From positions 1 through 64,000 of the forward strand of contig NZ_JAIAZY010000003.1 in the NCBI RefSeq assembly GCF_019459225.1: a DNA stretch of 64,000 nucleotides. The letters run 5' to 3'. The notes under the pieces were generated by a model. That model saw only the letters and a list, made by a program, of their open reading frames with translations. It was not told where the DNA came from and made no database searches. Source of the stretch: Bacillus sp. IITD106 (GTDB lineage Bacteria > Bacillota > Bacilli > Bacillales > Bacillaceae_C). Of this stretch, positions 1-8,996 are shown piece after piece; within the stretch, counting starts at the first letter, position 1; every line of letters begins with the position of its first letter. Position numbers and translations under genes: made by a program.

Positions 1-34
1 TAAATTAAAAAGTAGAAAATCCAGTGCCTAGTTG

Positions 35-888
35 AACGGGTATTGGTCCACGGGTCCTAATCGGAATCCCCTTCCACAAAAACCATTAGGATTTTAGGTG
101 GGGGTCAGTTCAATTTCAAATTGTATCGAAGCTGCGGCTGAGCTCGGATTAGCAGATGAATGGATAGAAAATGTGAAGCAGGCAAGAGATCGTTTATATC
201 CTATGCAAATTGGAAAATATGGTCAGTTGCAAGAATGGTCGATTGACTATGAAGATGTAGAACCCCACCATCGCCACGTATCTCATTTATATGGAGTTTA
301 TCCCGGAAATCAAATTACAGATGGTCCATTATTAGATGCTGCTAAGCAGACACTTAACCGCAGAGGTGATGAAGGAACGGGGTGGAGCCTCGGATGGAAA
401 TCTGTCTCTGGGCAAGATTGAAAGATGGGGAGCGAGTGAATACACTGCTTCAACAATTATTTAACATTGTGGACGCGAATAATGAGGTTTTCGTTGGAGG
501 GGGGATATACCCGAATTTATTCGGTGCGCACCCGCCGTTTCAAATTGATGGAAATTTCAGCTATACGGCTGGAGTAGTAGAAATGCTCATTCAATCTCAT
601 AAAGGTTATGTGGAACTTTTACCTGCCCTCCCGTCAACTTGGGTTAAAGGATCCATAAAGGGGATTCGGGTTCAAGGCGGTTTCGAGTTAAATGTGTCAT
701 GGAATAAGTTATTGGTGAGTGAAGTAGAGGTAACTTGTAATGCAGAAAATTCATTTATTCTAAAAGCAAATGAAGCAATTACCATTCGTGAAGAAGGCAT
801 AGCGGATAGACGAATTGAGCCAATTGATGGATTAATAGAAATTGAGATGGCTAAAAATCATAAGTATCAATTATTATTTTTAAATTAA
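35..888 (+). pseudogene. GH95 family alpha-L-fucosidase remnant (C-terminal part, frameshifted)
   Basis: The last roughly 280 residues of a glycoside hydrolase family 95 protein can be read, including QIGKYGQLQEW, the HRHVSHLYGVYPG block and [11 protein letters not shown]. The reading frame breaks near 399: the first piece ends at 421 and the second continues in another frame from about 400 to 888. One extra A in the GGAAATC run there would restore GWKICLWARL. Upstream, family-like residues (NGYWSTGP, from about 35) are followed by an in-frame TAG at 95-97. GH95 enzymes are usually 750-800 residues, so the N-terminus lies outside the window. At least two lesions suggest a decayed gene rather than one sequencing error. 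It probably once released fucose or galactose from glycans. Confidence 0.8.
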
Positions 889-893
889 TGACA

Positions 894-925
894 AAAAAGG
901 CGATGGAGAGTTCTGTCGCCTTTTT
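894..925 (+). terminator. Rho-independent terminator after the GH95 remnant
   Basis: A perfect 10-bp inverted repeat (AAAAAGGCGA with TCGCCTTTTT, 12-nt loop) starts 6 nt after the stop codon and runs into a T tract. Confidence 0.85.
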
Positions 926-1031
926 ACTTAGTACACTAAATTTCACGACAAAGTCATGATAAAATTGTAATTCTTCACGCTTATATAATATTATGACTAT
1001 ACATTCTCTTATTTAGAAAGGAGATTTTTGG

Positions 1032-1760
1032 TTGAAATACAAAGAAATAAAGCCGACAAAACTTTATGAACAGGTAGCAGAAGCGATCCACGAGATGATT
1101 CGGTCTGGTCAATTAAAGCCAGGTGATAAATTAGATTCTGTCGAGCAGCTTGCGGAAAATTTTCAAGTTGGCCGTTCAGCCATCAGGGAAGCATTGTCTG
1201 CATTGAGGGCAATGGGGCTTCTAGAAATGAAGCAGGGAGAAGGAACATATATTAAAGAGTTCAGCCCCGATCAAATATTCTTCCCATTATCGACGGCAAT
1301 TTTAATGAATCAAAATGATGTGGAGAACTTATTAGAAGTAAGGAAAATAATCGAGACAGGAGCAGTTGCTTCTGCAAGTAAAAAAAGAACGAGTGAGAAT
1401 TTAACAACAATGGAATTAGCATTAGAGGAAATGAAAAAAGCTAATGGCAATGAAGAATTGGGTGAAAAAGCTGATCTAGCATTTCATCTTGCAATTGCAG
1501 ATGCTTCTCAAAATCAGCTTCTATCCAGTTTGTTAAAAAATGTTGCAGGGCTAATGCAAGCAACGATGAAGGAGACACGCAGACTTTGGCTTTATTCAGG
1601 GCAAACAACAACTGAAAAGCTATACGAGGAGCATAAAAATATTTATGAGGCGATTTTTCGTGGAGATGAAAATGCAGCTAGAGAAGCAATGGTCCAGCAT
1701 CTTGAAAATGTCGATGAAGTTTTAAGTGAATATTTTGAAAAAACTTCGAAAAATCAATGA
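1032..1760 (+). CDS. lutR: GntR/FadR-family lactate-utilisation repressor LutR
   Basis: This 242-residue regulator has a winged helix-turn-helix at residues 10-70 (PGDKLDSVEQLAENFQVGRS, then the GEGTYI wing) followed by a helical FCD effector domain. It uses a TTG start, supported by AAAGGAG at 1017-1023. The nearest known relative is B. subtilis LutR/YvfI, which represses lutABC and the lactate permease gene when lactate is absent. It lies in the same direction, 121 bp upstream of lutA, and the palindrome at 1794-1806 in that gap is a natural target. The family is well supported. The effector, L-lactate, is inferred from the neighbouring operon. Confidence 0.88.
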   Translation: MKYKEIKPTKLYEQVAEAIHEMIRSGQLKPGDKLDSVEQLAENFQVGRSAIREALSALRAMGLLEMKQGEGTYIKEFSPDQIFFPLSTAILMNQNDVENLLEVRKIIETGAVASASKKRTSENLTTMELALEEMKKANGNEELGEKADLAFHLAIADASQNQLLSSLLKNVAGLMQATMKETRRLWLYSGQTTTEKLYEEHKNIYEAIFRGDENAAREAMVQHLENVDEVLSEYFEKTSKNQ

Positions 1761-1793
1761 TTAATAGCTTTTATAAAAATTATCTTTCCCTAA

Positions 1794-1806
1794 GTCATCA
1801 GATGAC
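1794..1806. promoter_or_regulatory. Candidate LutR operator upstream of lutA
   Basis: The site is GTCATCAGATGAC, a perfect inverted repeat of 6-bp arms around one central base. Its core TCATC-N-GATGA matches the motif I recall being reported for B. subtilis LutR. It sits 3 bp upstream of a TTGACT -35 box, a position suited to repression. Confidence 0.7.
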
Positions 1807-1809
1807 CTG

Positions 1810-1838
1810 TTGACTAATAAACTTGATAAGAATAAAGT
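1810..1838 (+). promoter_or_regulatory. Putative sigma-A promoter of lutABC
   Basis: TTGACT (1810-1815) and TAAAGT (1833-1838) are separated by 17 bp. The -10 box is weak (4 of 6 matches). The position between the operator and lutA supports the call. Confidence 0.5.
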
Positions 1839-1881
1839 AGATTTATATGGAAATGTAATAAACGGAAGAGGGTGAACAAAA

Positions 1882-2598
1882 ATGAAAGTCAGTCTATTTG
1901 CTACATGCTTAGTTGATATGTTTCATAGCCATGTTGGTAAAGCAACTGTTGAGTTGCTTGAAAGGCTTGGCTGTGAAGTAGATTTTCCTGAGTCGCAAGT
2001 TTGCTGTGGCCAACCAGCATATAATAGTGGATATGTAAAAAGTTCGAAAGAAGCTATGAAAAGAATGATGAAAGCCTTTGAAGAGGCTGAATATGTTGTT
2101 GGACTTTCGGGATCTTGTGCTTATATGTTTCATGAATACGAGAATATTTTTAAAGGGGATCCAGTTTGGGAGCCTAAAGCAAAAGCTCTTAAACAAAAAA
2201 CATATGAATTAACCGAATTTATTGTGGACGTTTTAAAAGTTGAAGATGTTGGGGCTACGTTTAAAGGGCATGTAACGTATCACACTTCATGCCATATGAC
2301 AAGGCTACTAGGAGTCACAGATGCGCCTATGAAACTTTTAAAAAACGTTAAAGGGCTTGAATTTACAGAACTCCCAGGGAAACATCAATGCTGCGGATTT
2401 GGTGGGACATTTTCGGTGAAAATGTCGCAAATTTCCGAACAAATGGTAGACGAAAAAGTACACCATATAGAGGAAACTGAAGCCGAATACTTAATTGGAG
2501 CAGACTGCGGTTGTTTAATGAATATCGGAGGAAGAATCGACCGAGTTGGAAAACCGATAAAAGTGCTGCATATTGCTGAAGTTTTAAACTCGCGTTAA
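1882..2598 (+). CDS. lutA: Lactate utilisation iron-sulfur protein LutA
   Basis: This 238-residue cytoplasmic protein has two cysteine-rich CCG domains, visible as [11 protein letters not shown] near residue 40 and HQCCGFGG near residue 172, typical of LutA/GlcF-type subunits. In B. subtilis LutA works with LutB and LutC to oxidise L-lactate to pyruvate, letting cells grow on lactate and supporting biofilms. Length and the ATG start, preceded by AGAGGGTG, agree with the family. It is the first gene of lutABC, 15 nt before the ribosome-site region of lutB, and is probably controlled by LutR through the palindrome at 1794-1806. Confidence 0.93.
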   Translation: MKVSLFATCLVDMFHSHVGKATVELLERLGCEVDFPESQVCCGQPAYNSGYVKSSKEAMKRMMKAFEEAEYVVGLSGSCAYMFHEYENIFKGDPVWEPKAKALKQKTYELTEFIVDVLKVEDVGATFKGHVTYHTSCHMTRLLGVTDAPMKLLKNVKGLEFTELPGKHQCCGFGGTFSVKMSQISEQMVDEKVHHIEETEAEYLIGADCGCLMNIGGRIDRVGKPIKVLHIAEVLNSR

Positions 2599-2622
2599 TT
2601 TTTAAAAAGTGGGGTGATCAAA

Positions 2623-4047
2623 ATGACGATGAAAATCAATACAGGTGATTTTAAAGAACGTGTTGATACTGGTATCCAAAACACTTTTATGAGAGGTGCC
2701 GTTTCAAGTGCTCAAGAAAGGCTGCAAACTAGACGATTAGACGCAGCTAAAGAACTTGGAAACTGGGAGGAATGGCGCTCTCTTGGAGAAGAAATTCGCC
2801 AACATGTTCTAGAAAATCTAGATTATTATTTATATCAATTGAGTGAGAATGTCTCGAAAAGAGGGGGTCATGTTTTCTTTGCGGAAACGCCCGAGGAAGC
2901 GAATGATTATATCCGCAGTGTGATTGAAAAGAAAAATGCCAAAAAAGTCGTTAAATCAAAGTCCATGGTAACGGAAGAAATCAATTTGAATCAATGCCTT
3001 GAAGAAGCTGGCTGTGAAGTTATTGAGACGGATCTCGGCGAATACATCCTTCAAATCGATGATCATGATCCACCTTCTCACATCGTTGCACCTGCATTAC
3101 ATAAAAATAAAGAACAAATCAGAGATGTTTTTACAGAAAAATTGAACTATCAACAGACAGAAAAACCGGAAGAATTGGCTTGGCATGCGAGGCAAATGCT
3201 GAGAGAAGAATATTTAACAGCTGATGTTGGGATTACTGGGTGTAACTTTGCCGTAGCTGAAACGGGATCCATCTGTTTAGTTACAAATGAAGGGAATGCC
3301 GATCTTGTCACTGCGTTGCCGAAGACGCAAATTACGGTAATGGGAATGGAAAGGCTTGTTCCCACATTTGAAGAATTGGAAGTCCTCGTAGGATTGCTCA
3401 CAAGGAGTGCAGTTGGGCAAAAATTGACAAGCTATATTACCGTACTAACCGGAGCAAAAGATGAAGGGGATGTCGACGGACCTGAGGATTTTCACCTAGT
3501 CATTGTCGATAATGGCAGATCCAATATTTTAGGCGGAGAATTTCAATCAATTCTTCAATGTATTCGTTGTGCCGCATGTGTGAATGTATGTCCTGTTTAT
3601 CGTCATGTAGGTGGACATTCGTACGGTTCGATTTATTCGGGTCCAGTAGGTGCTGTTCTTTCTCCATTGTTAGGCGGCTATGATGATTATAAAGAACTAC
3701 CATACGCCTCGACATTGTGTGGAGCTTGCACGGAGGCATGCCCTGTAAAAATCCCTCTCCACGATTTATTGCATAAGCATCGCCAAGTGATTGTTGAGAA
3801 GGAAGGTAGAGCTCCGATCTCCGAGAAACTAGCTATGAAGGCATTTGGTTTAGGTGCTGCTTCACCATCTCTTTATAAAATAGGATCAAAAATAGCTCCT
3901 ACTGCTATGAATCCTTTTACAGATGGAAATAAAATCTCTAAAGGGGTTGGACCGTTAAAAGCTTGGACAGAAATTCGTGAATTTCCCGCTCCGAATAAAG
4001 AAAGATTCCGAGATTGGTTTAAAGAGCATAAAAAAGGTGGGGAGTAG
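2623..4047 (+). CDS. lutB: Lactate utilisation iron-sulfur protein LutB
   Basis: This is a 474-residue subunit of the LutABC lactate-oxidising complex. Two 4Fe-4S motifs are visible near residues 310-325 ([12 protein letters not shown]) and 360-370 ([13 protein letters not shown]). The LUD domain precedes them, including [12 protein letters not shown]. An in-frame GTG at 2614 lies inside the ribosome site GGGGTGA, so the ATG at 2623, with correct spacing, is taken as the start. Similarity to B. subtilis LutB runs the full length. The downstream lutC begins two bases after the stop, indicating translational coupling. Confidence 0.93.
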   Translation: MTMKINTGDFKERVDTGIQNTFMRGAVSSAQERLQTRRLDAAKELGNWEEWRSLGEEIRQHVLENLDYYLYQLSENVSKRGGHVFFAETPEEANDYIRSVIEKKNAKKVVKSKSMVTEEINLNQCLEEAGCEVIETDLGEYILQIDDHDPPSHIVAPALHKNKEQIRDVFTEKLNYQQTEKPEELAWHARQMLREEYLTADVGITGCNFAVAETGSICLVTNEGNADLVTALPKTQITVMGMERLVPTFEELEVLVGLLTRSAVGQKLTSYITVLTGAKDEGDVDGPEDFHLVIVDNGRSNILGGEFQSILQCIRCAACVNVCPVYRHVGGHSYGSIYSGPVGAVLSPLLGGYDDYKELPYASTLCGACTEACPVKIPLHDLLHKHRQVIVEKEGRAPISEKLAMKAFGLGAASPSLYKIGSKIAPTAMNPFTDGNKISKGVGPLKAWTEIREFPAPNKERFRDWFKEHKKGGE

Positions 4048-4049
4048 TA

Positions 4050-4769
4050 TTGACTGGAACAATTCAGAATAGAGATGCATTTCTAAGCAAAATTGCAGGT
4101 CGATCAGGAAGAGATGAAATCCTATCGAAAGTTGAAAGGCCTGAGTGGAGCTATCATCCGCAAGATGCAGTGCTGAAAGATACGGATGCAGACGAACTTC
4201 TAGAAGTTTTAAAAACTCAATGTACAACAATTCACACGGATTTAATCGAAACGAATCGGGCAGGTTTACTTGAATCTTTGCGAACTATTGTTTCCGAATA
4301 TGGTGGCGGTCCAGTTGTAACTTGGAAGGATCCACGTTTTGATGAATATGGACTATCGCCACTATTTAAGGAAATATGGCCGGAGGAAAATATAAAAATT
4401 CATCAATGGGAGCCTGAAGTAGGAGAGGATAATATTCAACTCGCAGAAAAGGCGAATATAGGAATCACCATAAGTGATATTACACTTGCGGAATCTGGAA
4501 CCGCTGTTCTGTTTAGCAACAAGTATAAAGGAAGAACCGTCAGCTTTTTACCTCTTAAGTCAGTTATCATTATGCCGAAAAGTTCAATCGTTCCAAGAAT
4601 GACTCAAGCAGCAAGAATGATTAGGGAAAAAGTAAAAAACGGGGAATATCTTGCTTCTTGCATCAATTTTATTACGGGACCGAGTAATTCTGCCGACATC
4701 GAAATGAACCTCGTAGTAGGAGTGCATGGTCCAATAAAAGCAGCTTACATCGTAATAGAAGATTTATAG
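4050..4769 (+). CDS. lutC: Lactate utilisation protein LutC
   Basis: This 239-residue LUD-domain protein is the third member of the lactate oxidation operon. Family signatures include SDITLAESGTAVLF near residue 143 and the C-terminal block with CINFITGPSNSADIE. The TTG start follows GGTGGGGAG at 4036-4043, inside the end of lutB. It carries no Fe-S motif, as expected for LutC. No lactate permease gene (lutP) is present next to the operon in this window, so uptake must be encoded elsewhere. Confidence 0.92.
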   Translation: MTGTIQNRDAFLSKIAGRSGRDEILSKVERPEWSYHPQDAVLKDTDADELLEVLKTQCTTIHTDLIETNRAGLLESLRTIVSEYGGGPVVTWKDPRFDEYGLSPLFKEIWPEENIKIHQWEPEVGEDNIQLAEKANIGITISDITLAESGTAVLFSNKYKGRTVSFLPLKSVIIMPKSSIVPRMTQAARMIREKVKNGEYLASCINFITGPSNSADIEMNLVVGVHGPIKAAYIVIEDL

Positions 4770-4880
4770 TTTTTCAGAACTCATGATTTTGAAAGGCATC
4801 TAGATGATAGAGTGAAAGTTAACGTACAAGTTAAGATGAGCATTCAAAAAAATTTCTGTTTTATTAAGGGATTCGATTGA

Positions 4881-4908
4881 AAAGAATAGCATAATTATGC
4901 TATTCTTT
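4881..4908. promoter_or_regulatory. Perfect 28-bp palindrome upstream of the ROK regulator
   Basis: The left half AAAGAATAGCATAA (4881-4894) is followed immediately by its exact reverse complement. It lies 112 bp after lutC and 57 bp before the ROK gene. It could be the ROK repressor's own operator, or a hairpin ending lutABC transcripts, although the stem is AT-rich and only three Ts follow. The operator reading is favoured. Confidence 0.5.
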
Positions 4909-4965
4909 AACTTAATTAGTGCATTGGAAAAAGAAACTAATAAAGCGGTTTCACGGAAGGAGATT

Positions 4966-6174
4966 ATGTTGAAAAGGACAGGTGACCTACAGCTTATTAA
5001 GGAACTTAATAAGTCAATCATTTTAGATGTTATTCGTAAAAATGGCCCCATATCTCGGGCTGAGATTGCTAAAAAAATTAATATAAGCCCAACGACTGTT
5101 ACATCTGCAGTAAGTGATCTTATTAGCGATTCCCTAGTAATAGAAGGTGGGACGGGGGAATCTAGTGGTGGAAGAAAACCAATTTTAGTGCAATTGAATC
5201 CCGATGTTTGTTTCCTAATTGGAGTTGCCATTGATGCTTCCAAAATTACAATAGCGGAATTTAATTTAAATGCTAAAGTATTAAGGAAAGAAGTACATGT
5301 TTTAACAGAGAATGTAGATTTAGATTTAAGTAATGAACTGATTAAAATGATTGATGTTTTTTTCAAGAAGTGTAAAAACCTTAATGATTGCCTTGGCATC
5401 TCCATTACGATTCAAGGCATTGTTGATTCTGAAAAAGGAATTGTTGCCTATAATCCAAAACTAAAAATCAATAATCTTCCTTTAAAAAGTGCTGTAGAAA
5501 AGGCATTTAATATACCAACATACATAGATAATGATACAAATGGGAGTTTACTTGCGGAAAAGGGGTTTGGAAAATATCAACAATCCAAAAACTTAATATA
5601 TGTGACAGTCGGAAATGGCGTTGGAGCGAGTATACTTGTAAATGATTCAATTTTTCGTGGGTTTCATGGAGGAGCTGGTGAGTTTGGGCACACTACAATT
5701 GATTATAAAGGAGCCCCGTGTAATTGCGGCAACGTTGGCTGTCTTGAAAATTATGTAAGTTGGCGTGCTGTCTATTCTCGAATTGTTTTGGAAATCAATG
5801 CAGGAAAGGAATCCCTCTTAGTAGAAGAAGTAAAAGGAGACTTATCAAAAATAACTCCAGAGTTATTTAGAAAGACGGCTTATATGGGTGATCCTTTAGC
5901 AAATTCCATTTTAGAAGATGTTTCTTTTTATCTCGGGATAGGTTTAGTGAACCTCATTCATTTATTTAACCCAGAAAGAATTATTCTAGGTGGGGAGCTG
6001 GCCTTTGAAAATCAGCTATTAATTCAGAAGGTGAATGAGCATATTTCTCACTATGCACTAAAAACACATACAAGAAATGTTGAAGTATTTCCAAGTTCTT
6101 TCGGAAATGATTCAGAGGTGGTCGGCTCAGCTTCACTATTGCTTCATGAATTATTTCATTTCACATTTAAGTGA
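4966..6174 (+). CDS. ROK-family (NagC/XylR-like) transcriptional regulator
   Basis: This protein of about 402 residues has an N-terminal winged HTH (GPISRAEIAKKINISPTTVTSAV, here split as GPISRAEIAKKIN and ISPTTVTSAV) and a sugar-kinase-like ROK domain. The zinc site is intact near residue 245 (GHTTIDYKGAPCNCGNVGC), and DNDTNGSLLAEKGFG is the typical ROK substrate-side motif. The ATG at 4966 is only 3 nt from AAGGAG. The following TTG at 4969 has better spacing and may be the true start. It precedes the isomerase/dehydrogenase genes by 25 nt and is probably their local repressor, sensing a sugar or sugar acid. The inducer cannot be told from sequence. Confidence 0.88.
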   Translation: MLKRTGDLQLIKELNKSIILDVIRKNGPISRAEIAKKINISPTTVTSAVSDLISDSLVIEGGTGESSGGRKPILVQLNPDVCFLIGVAIDASKITIAEFNLNAKVLRKEVHVLTENVDLDLSNELIKMIDVFFKKCKNLNDCLGISITIQGIVDSEKGIVAYNPKLKINNLPLKSAVEKAFNIPTYIDNDTNGSLLAEKGFGKYQQSKNLIYVTVGNGVGASILVNDSIFRGFHGGAGEFGHTTIDYKGAPCNCGNVGCLENYVSWRAVYSRIVLEINAGKESLLVEEVKGDLSKITPELFRKTAYMGDPLANSILEDVSFYLGIGLVNLIHLFNPERIILGGELAFENQLLIQKVNEHISHYALKTHTRNVEVFPSSFGNDSEVVGSASLLLHELFHFTFK

Positions 6175-6198
6175 CTAACCATATTAGGAGGGATACCT

Positions 6199-7020
6199 TT
6201 GCTAAAGGGAATTAATCAATGGTGTTATCCAGATGGAACACCGATCGAAAAGGTCTTTGAGTATAGTAGAAATGCTGGTTTTGACGCTGTCGAACTTAAT
6301 CTTAATGAAGCCGGCGGCGTAGGATTAACAGTTGAAACAACAAAAGAAGAAGCAGAAAAAATTCTTGCATTGGCTAATGAATATCAATTACAGCTAAGAA
6401 GCTTATCTACATCCTTGCTTTGGAAAACTCCTTTAAGCTCACCTGATGAAAAAGTGAGAAAAGAAGGAATACGTGTAGTCGAGAAAATGTTGGAGATAGC
6501 TAGTTTCATAGGAATTGACACAATTTTACTAGTTCCAGGAGCAGTTTCTAAAGAAGTTACTTACGATGAATGCTACGAACGTAGTCAAGAAGCGATTAAA
6601 CAAATTATTCCTGCCGCAGAAAAATATAATGTCAAAATCGGTATTGAAAATGTTTGGAATAAATTCTTACTTTCTCCGCTCGAGATGGCCAGATATATTG
6701 ACGAGCTGGATTCCGAATACATCGGGGCATATTTTGATGTCGGGAATGTATTGCAATTTGGTTTCCCAGAACAATGGATCAACATTTTAGGAAAAAGAAT
6801 TTTTAAAGTACATGTGAAAGACTTTAGTACAAGTGTTGGAAATATAACAGGATTTGTACCATTGCTTGCAGGTGATGTTGATTGGAAAGCGGTAAAAAGT
6901 GCACTTGAAGAGATTGGTTATGAAGATACACTTACTGCTGAACTTTCACCGTATGCCTTGTGCCCAAGCACTTTAGCAGATGATACTGCACGTCATTTAG
7001 AGGTAATTTTAAAATCGTAG
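6199..7020 (+). CDS. Sugar phosphate isomerase/epimerase-like TIM-barrel enzyme (first copy)
   Basis: This 273-residue protein belongs to the xylose-isomerase-like / AP-endonuclease-2 barrel family. The four expected metal ligands are present: Glu in KIGIENVWN, Asp in YFDVGNVLQ, His in KVHVKDFS and Glu in TAELSPY. Such enzymes epimerise or isomerise ketoses, and some act as eliminases or hydratases on 3-keto sugars. The TTG start follows AGGAGGG. It is the first enzyme gene of an apparent operon 6199-12028 with four dehydrogenases, suggesting it acts on an oxidised sugar intermediate. The exact substrate is unknown. Confidence 0.82.
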   Translation: MLKGINQWCYPDGTPIEKVFEYSRNAGFDAVELNLNEAGGVGLTVETTKEEAEKILALANEYQLQLRSLSTSLLWKTPLSSPDEKVRKEGIRVVEKMLEIASFIGIDTILLVPGAVSKEVTYDECYERSQEAIKQIIPAAEKYNVKIGIENVWNKFLLSPLEMARYIDELDSEYIGAYFDVGNVLQFGFPEQWINILGKRIFKVHVKDFSTSVGNITGFVPLLAGDVDWKAVKSALEEIGYEDTLTAELSPYALCPSTLADDTARHLEVILKS

Positions 7021-7032
7021 GAGGCTAGATAT

Positions 7033-8004
7033 ATGACAAAAGTTAAAGTTGGTTTTGTAGGTGTTGGCGGGATTGCTTCAGTTCATTTAAAGAATGTCTC
7101 AGAAAATGAACATGCTGAAATAATTGCCGTTTGTGATATCAATGAAGAAAATGCTAAAAAACAAGGTGAAGCGTATAATGCTTCCATTTATACTGATATT
7201 GATTTGATGCTGGAAAATGAACAATTAGATGCACTATTTTTGAGTATACCTCCATTTGCACATGGTGAAATTGAGGAAAAAGCAGTCCAGAAAGGGATTC
7301 ATATACTTGTTGAAAAACCAGTTGAGCTTGACCTGGTAGTGGCTAAGAAAAAAGCAAAAGTGATTCGTGAATCAGGAGTCATTAATGCTTCAGGGTATTG
7401 CCTCCGTTATTTAGATACGATTCAAAAAGCGAAAGAATATTTAGCAGATAAAAAGATTGCGATGGTAAGAGGTAAATATATTTCGAGCTTTGTTCCAACT
7501 CCATGGTACCGCATTATGAGTAAGTCAGGTGGACAATTAGTTGAACAAGCTACCCATGTCATGGACTTGATGGCTTACCTTGGGGGAGAAATTGAGAAAG
7601 TAAGTGCCAATATGTCACTACAAGTAATGGGTAATATCGAAAATATTGATATTCCAGATGTTACGTCTGTTAATGTCGCCTTCTCATCTGGTGCAGTTGG
7701 ACATTTAGATTGTTCTTTCACTCAACCAGATCATCGTATGGGAGTTGAAATATTAGGACGTGACTTCCGTGTTGAGTTAGTAGGAACTAATCTTAAAATT
7801 GTTGAAAAAGATAAAACGGAAACGCATGAATCAAAGGTTGATTTTTACGAGGTTCAGGATCGTGCATTCATCGAAGCCGTGAGAACGAATAATCAGGATT
7901 TAATTTTAGCATCCTATGAAGATGGTTTGAAAACATTAGCTGTGACTCTTGCTGCTAATCAATCAAATCAAGAAGATAAAGTAATTAGATTGGAAGACTT
8001 TTAA
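7033..8004 (+). CDS. Gfo/Idh/MocA-family oxidoreductase (copy 1)
   Basis: This 323-residue NAD(P)-dependent sugar dehydrogenase has a Rossmann N-terminus (GFVGVGGIASVHLKN) and the catalytic-lysine motif EKPVEL near residue 96. The GGQLVEQATHVMDL segment, around residue 165, places the usual active-site histidine. Members oxidise or reduce inositols, glucose derivatives, or 3-keto glycosides. It lies 12 nt after the first isomerase with its own GGAGG site. Co-occurrence of several paralogues in one operon suggests sequential oxidation and reduction steps. Confidence 0.85.
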   Translation: MTKVKVGFVGVGGIASVHLKNVSENEHAEIIAVCDINEENAKKQGEAYNASIYTDIDLMLENEQLDALFLSIPPFAHGEIEEKAVQKGIHILVEKPVELDLVVAKKKAKVIRESGVINASGYCLRYLDTIQKAKEYLADKKIAMVRGKYISSFVPTPWYRIMSKSGGQLVEQATHVMDLMAYLGGEIEKVSANMSLQVMGNIENIDIPDVTSVNVAFSSGAVGHLDCSFTQPDHRMGVEILGRDFRVELVGTNLKIVEKDKTETHESKVDFYEVQDRAFIEAVRTNNQDLILASYEDGLKTLAVTLAANQSNQEDKVIRLEDF

Positions 8005-8023
8005 AGGTGAGGTGGGATTATAA

Positions 8024-8995
8024 ATGAAGGTAGCAGTAGTTGGTTCAGGGAAACTTGGCCAAAGGCATTTAGCTTCGTGGACTAAAATTGAAGGAATAGA
8101 AATAGTCGGAGTCATTGCCCGTAACCAAGAAAGACTTAATAAAGTAGCTAGTGAATACGCAACAAAAGCTTTTAATAGCATTGAAGAGCTTGTAGCGAAT
8201 ACAGATGTAGATGTCATTGATATTTGCACACCTACCCATACGCATGCCTCCCTAGTTATGGAAGCAGCAAATCATAAGAAACATGTCATTTGTGAAAAAC
8301 CATTGGCGTTATCAAGTGAAGAAGCGGATGATATTATAAAAGTTTGTGCCGAAAATAATGTTCAATTACTTGTTGGTCAAACGCTTCGATTCTTTCCAGA
8401 ATACGTAAATGCAAGAGTACAAGTGAAAAATGGAGCAATCGGAAATCCAGGTGTGATGAGGCTATCTAGAGGAGTGCCACATCCAGCGGAAGAGTCTTGG
8501 TATACCGATGGGTCAAAAAGCGGCGGTTTATTTATGGATCTCGGTGTTCATGATTTGGATTGGGTCCTATGGACATTTGGCGATGTAGAAAGAGTCATGG
8601 CCAAACGCGTAAAACGAAGCGGGTTAGAGTATGGTTTTATTAATCTCAAGATGACTGATGGAACGATTGCACATGTTGAGCTCTCATGGGCCGAAACGAA
8701 ATTTAAAGCTTCCTTTGAATTGACAGGCGATAAAGGAATGATTACATACAATCACGATGACAGCAATCCATTGACTGTTCAATTCCGCTCAGAGGATCAT
8801 GTCCAACTACCGAGAAATATGATGGAGAAAGATCCATTCCAACGTCAATTGGAGCATTTCGTGGAATGTATTTCCGGAGAGACACAACCAATCGTAACAG
8901 CGGCAGATGCATTAAAGGTCATAAAGGTTGTGGAAGCAGCTATAAAATCCGCTGATAAAGGACAGCCAGTCACTCTAGGAAAAGGAGGAAATTAA
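8024..8995 (+). CDS. Gfo/Idh/MocA-family oxidoreductase (copy 2)
   Basis: This 323-residue dehydrogenase begins with VAVVGSGKLGQRHLASW, an NAD(P)-binding fold, and carries EKPLAL near residue 94. The GGLFMDLGVHDLDW motif near residue 167 provides the Asp/His active-site pair found in inositol dehydrogenase and glucose-fructose oxidoreductase relatives. It has the same length as copy 1 but is clearly divergent, so this is an old duplication or separate recruitment. The stop is immediately followed by the next start (one base between), indicating translational coupling. Confidence 0.86.
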   Translation: MKVAVVGSGKLGQRHLASWTKIEGIEIVGVIARNQERLNKVASEYATKAFNSIEELVANTDVDVIDICTPTHTHASLVMEAANHKKHVICEKPLALSSEEADDIIKVCAENNVQLLVGQTLRFFPEYVNARVQVKNGAIGNPGVMRLSRGVPHPAEESWYTDGSKSGGLFMDLGVHDLDWVLWTFGDVERVMAKRVKRSGLEYGFINLKMTDGTIAHVELSWAETKFKASFELTGDKGMITYNHDDSNPLTVQFRSEDHVQLPRNMMEKDPFQRQLEHFVECISGETQPIVTAADALKVIKVVEAAIKSADKGQPVTLGKGGN

Positions 8996-8996
8996 C

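Noticed and set aside
4800-5405. Minus-strand open frame of 201 codons opposite the ROK gene
   Set aside because: It crosses the perfect palindrome and is antisense to a clear ROK coding region; no ribosome site or family motif.
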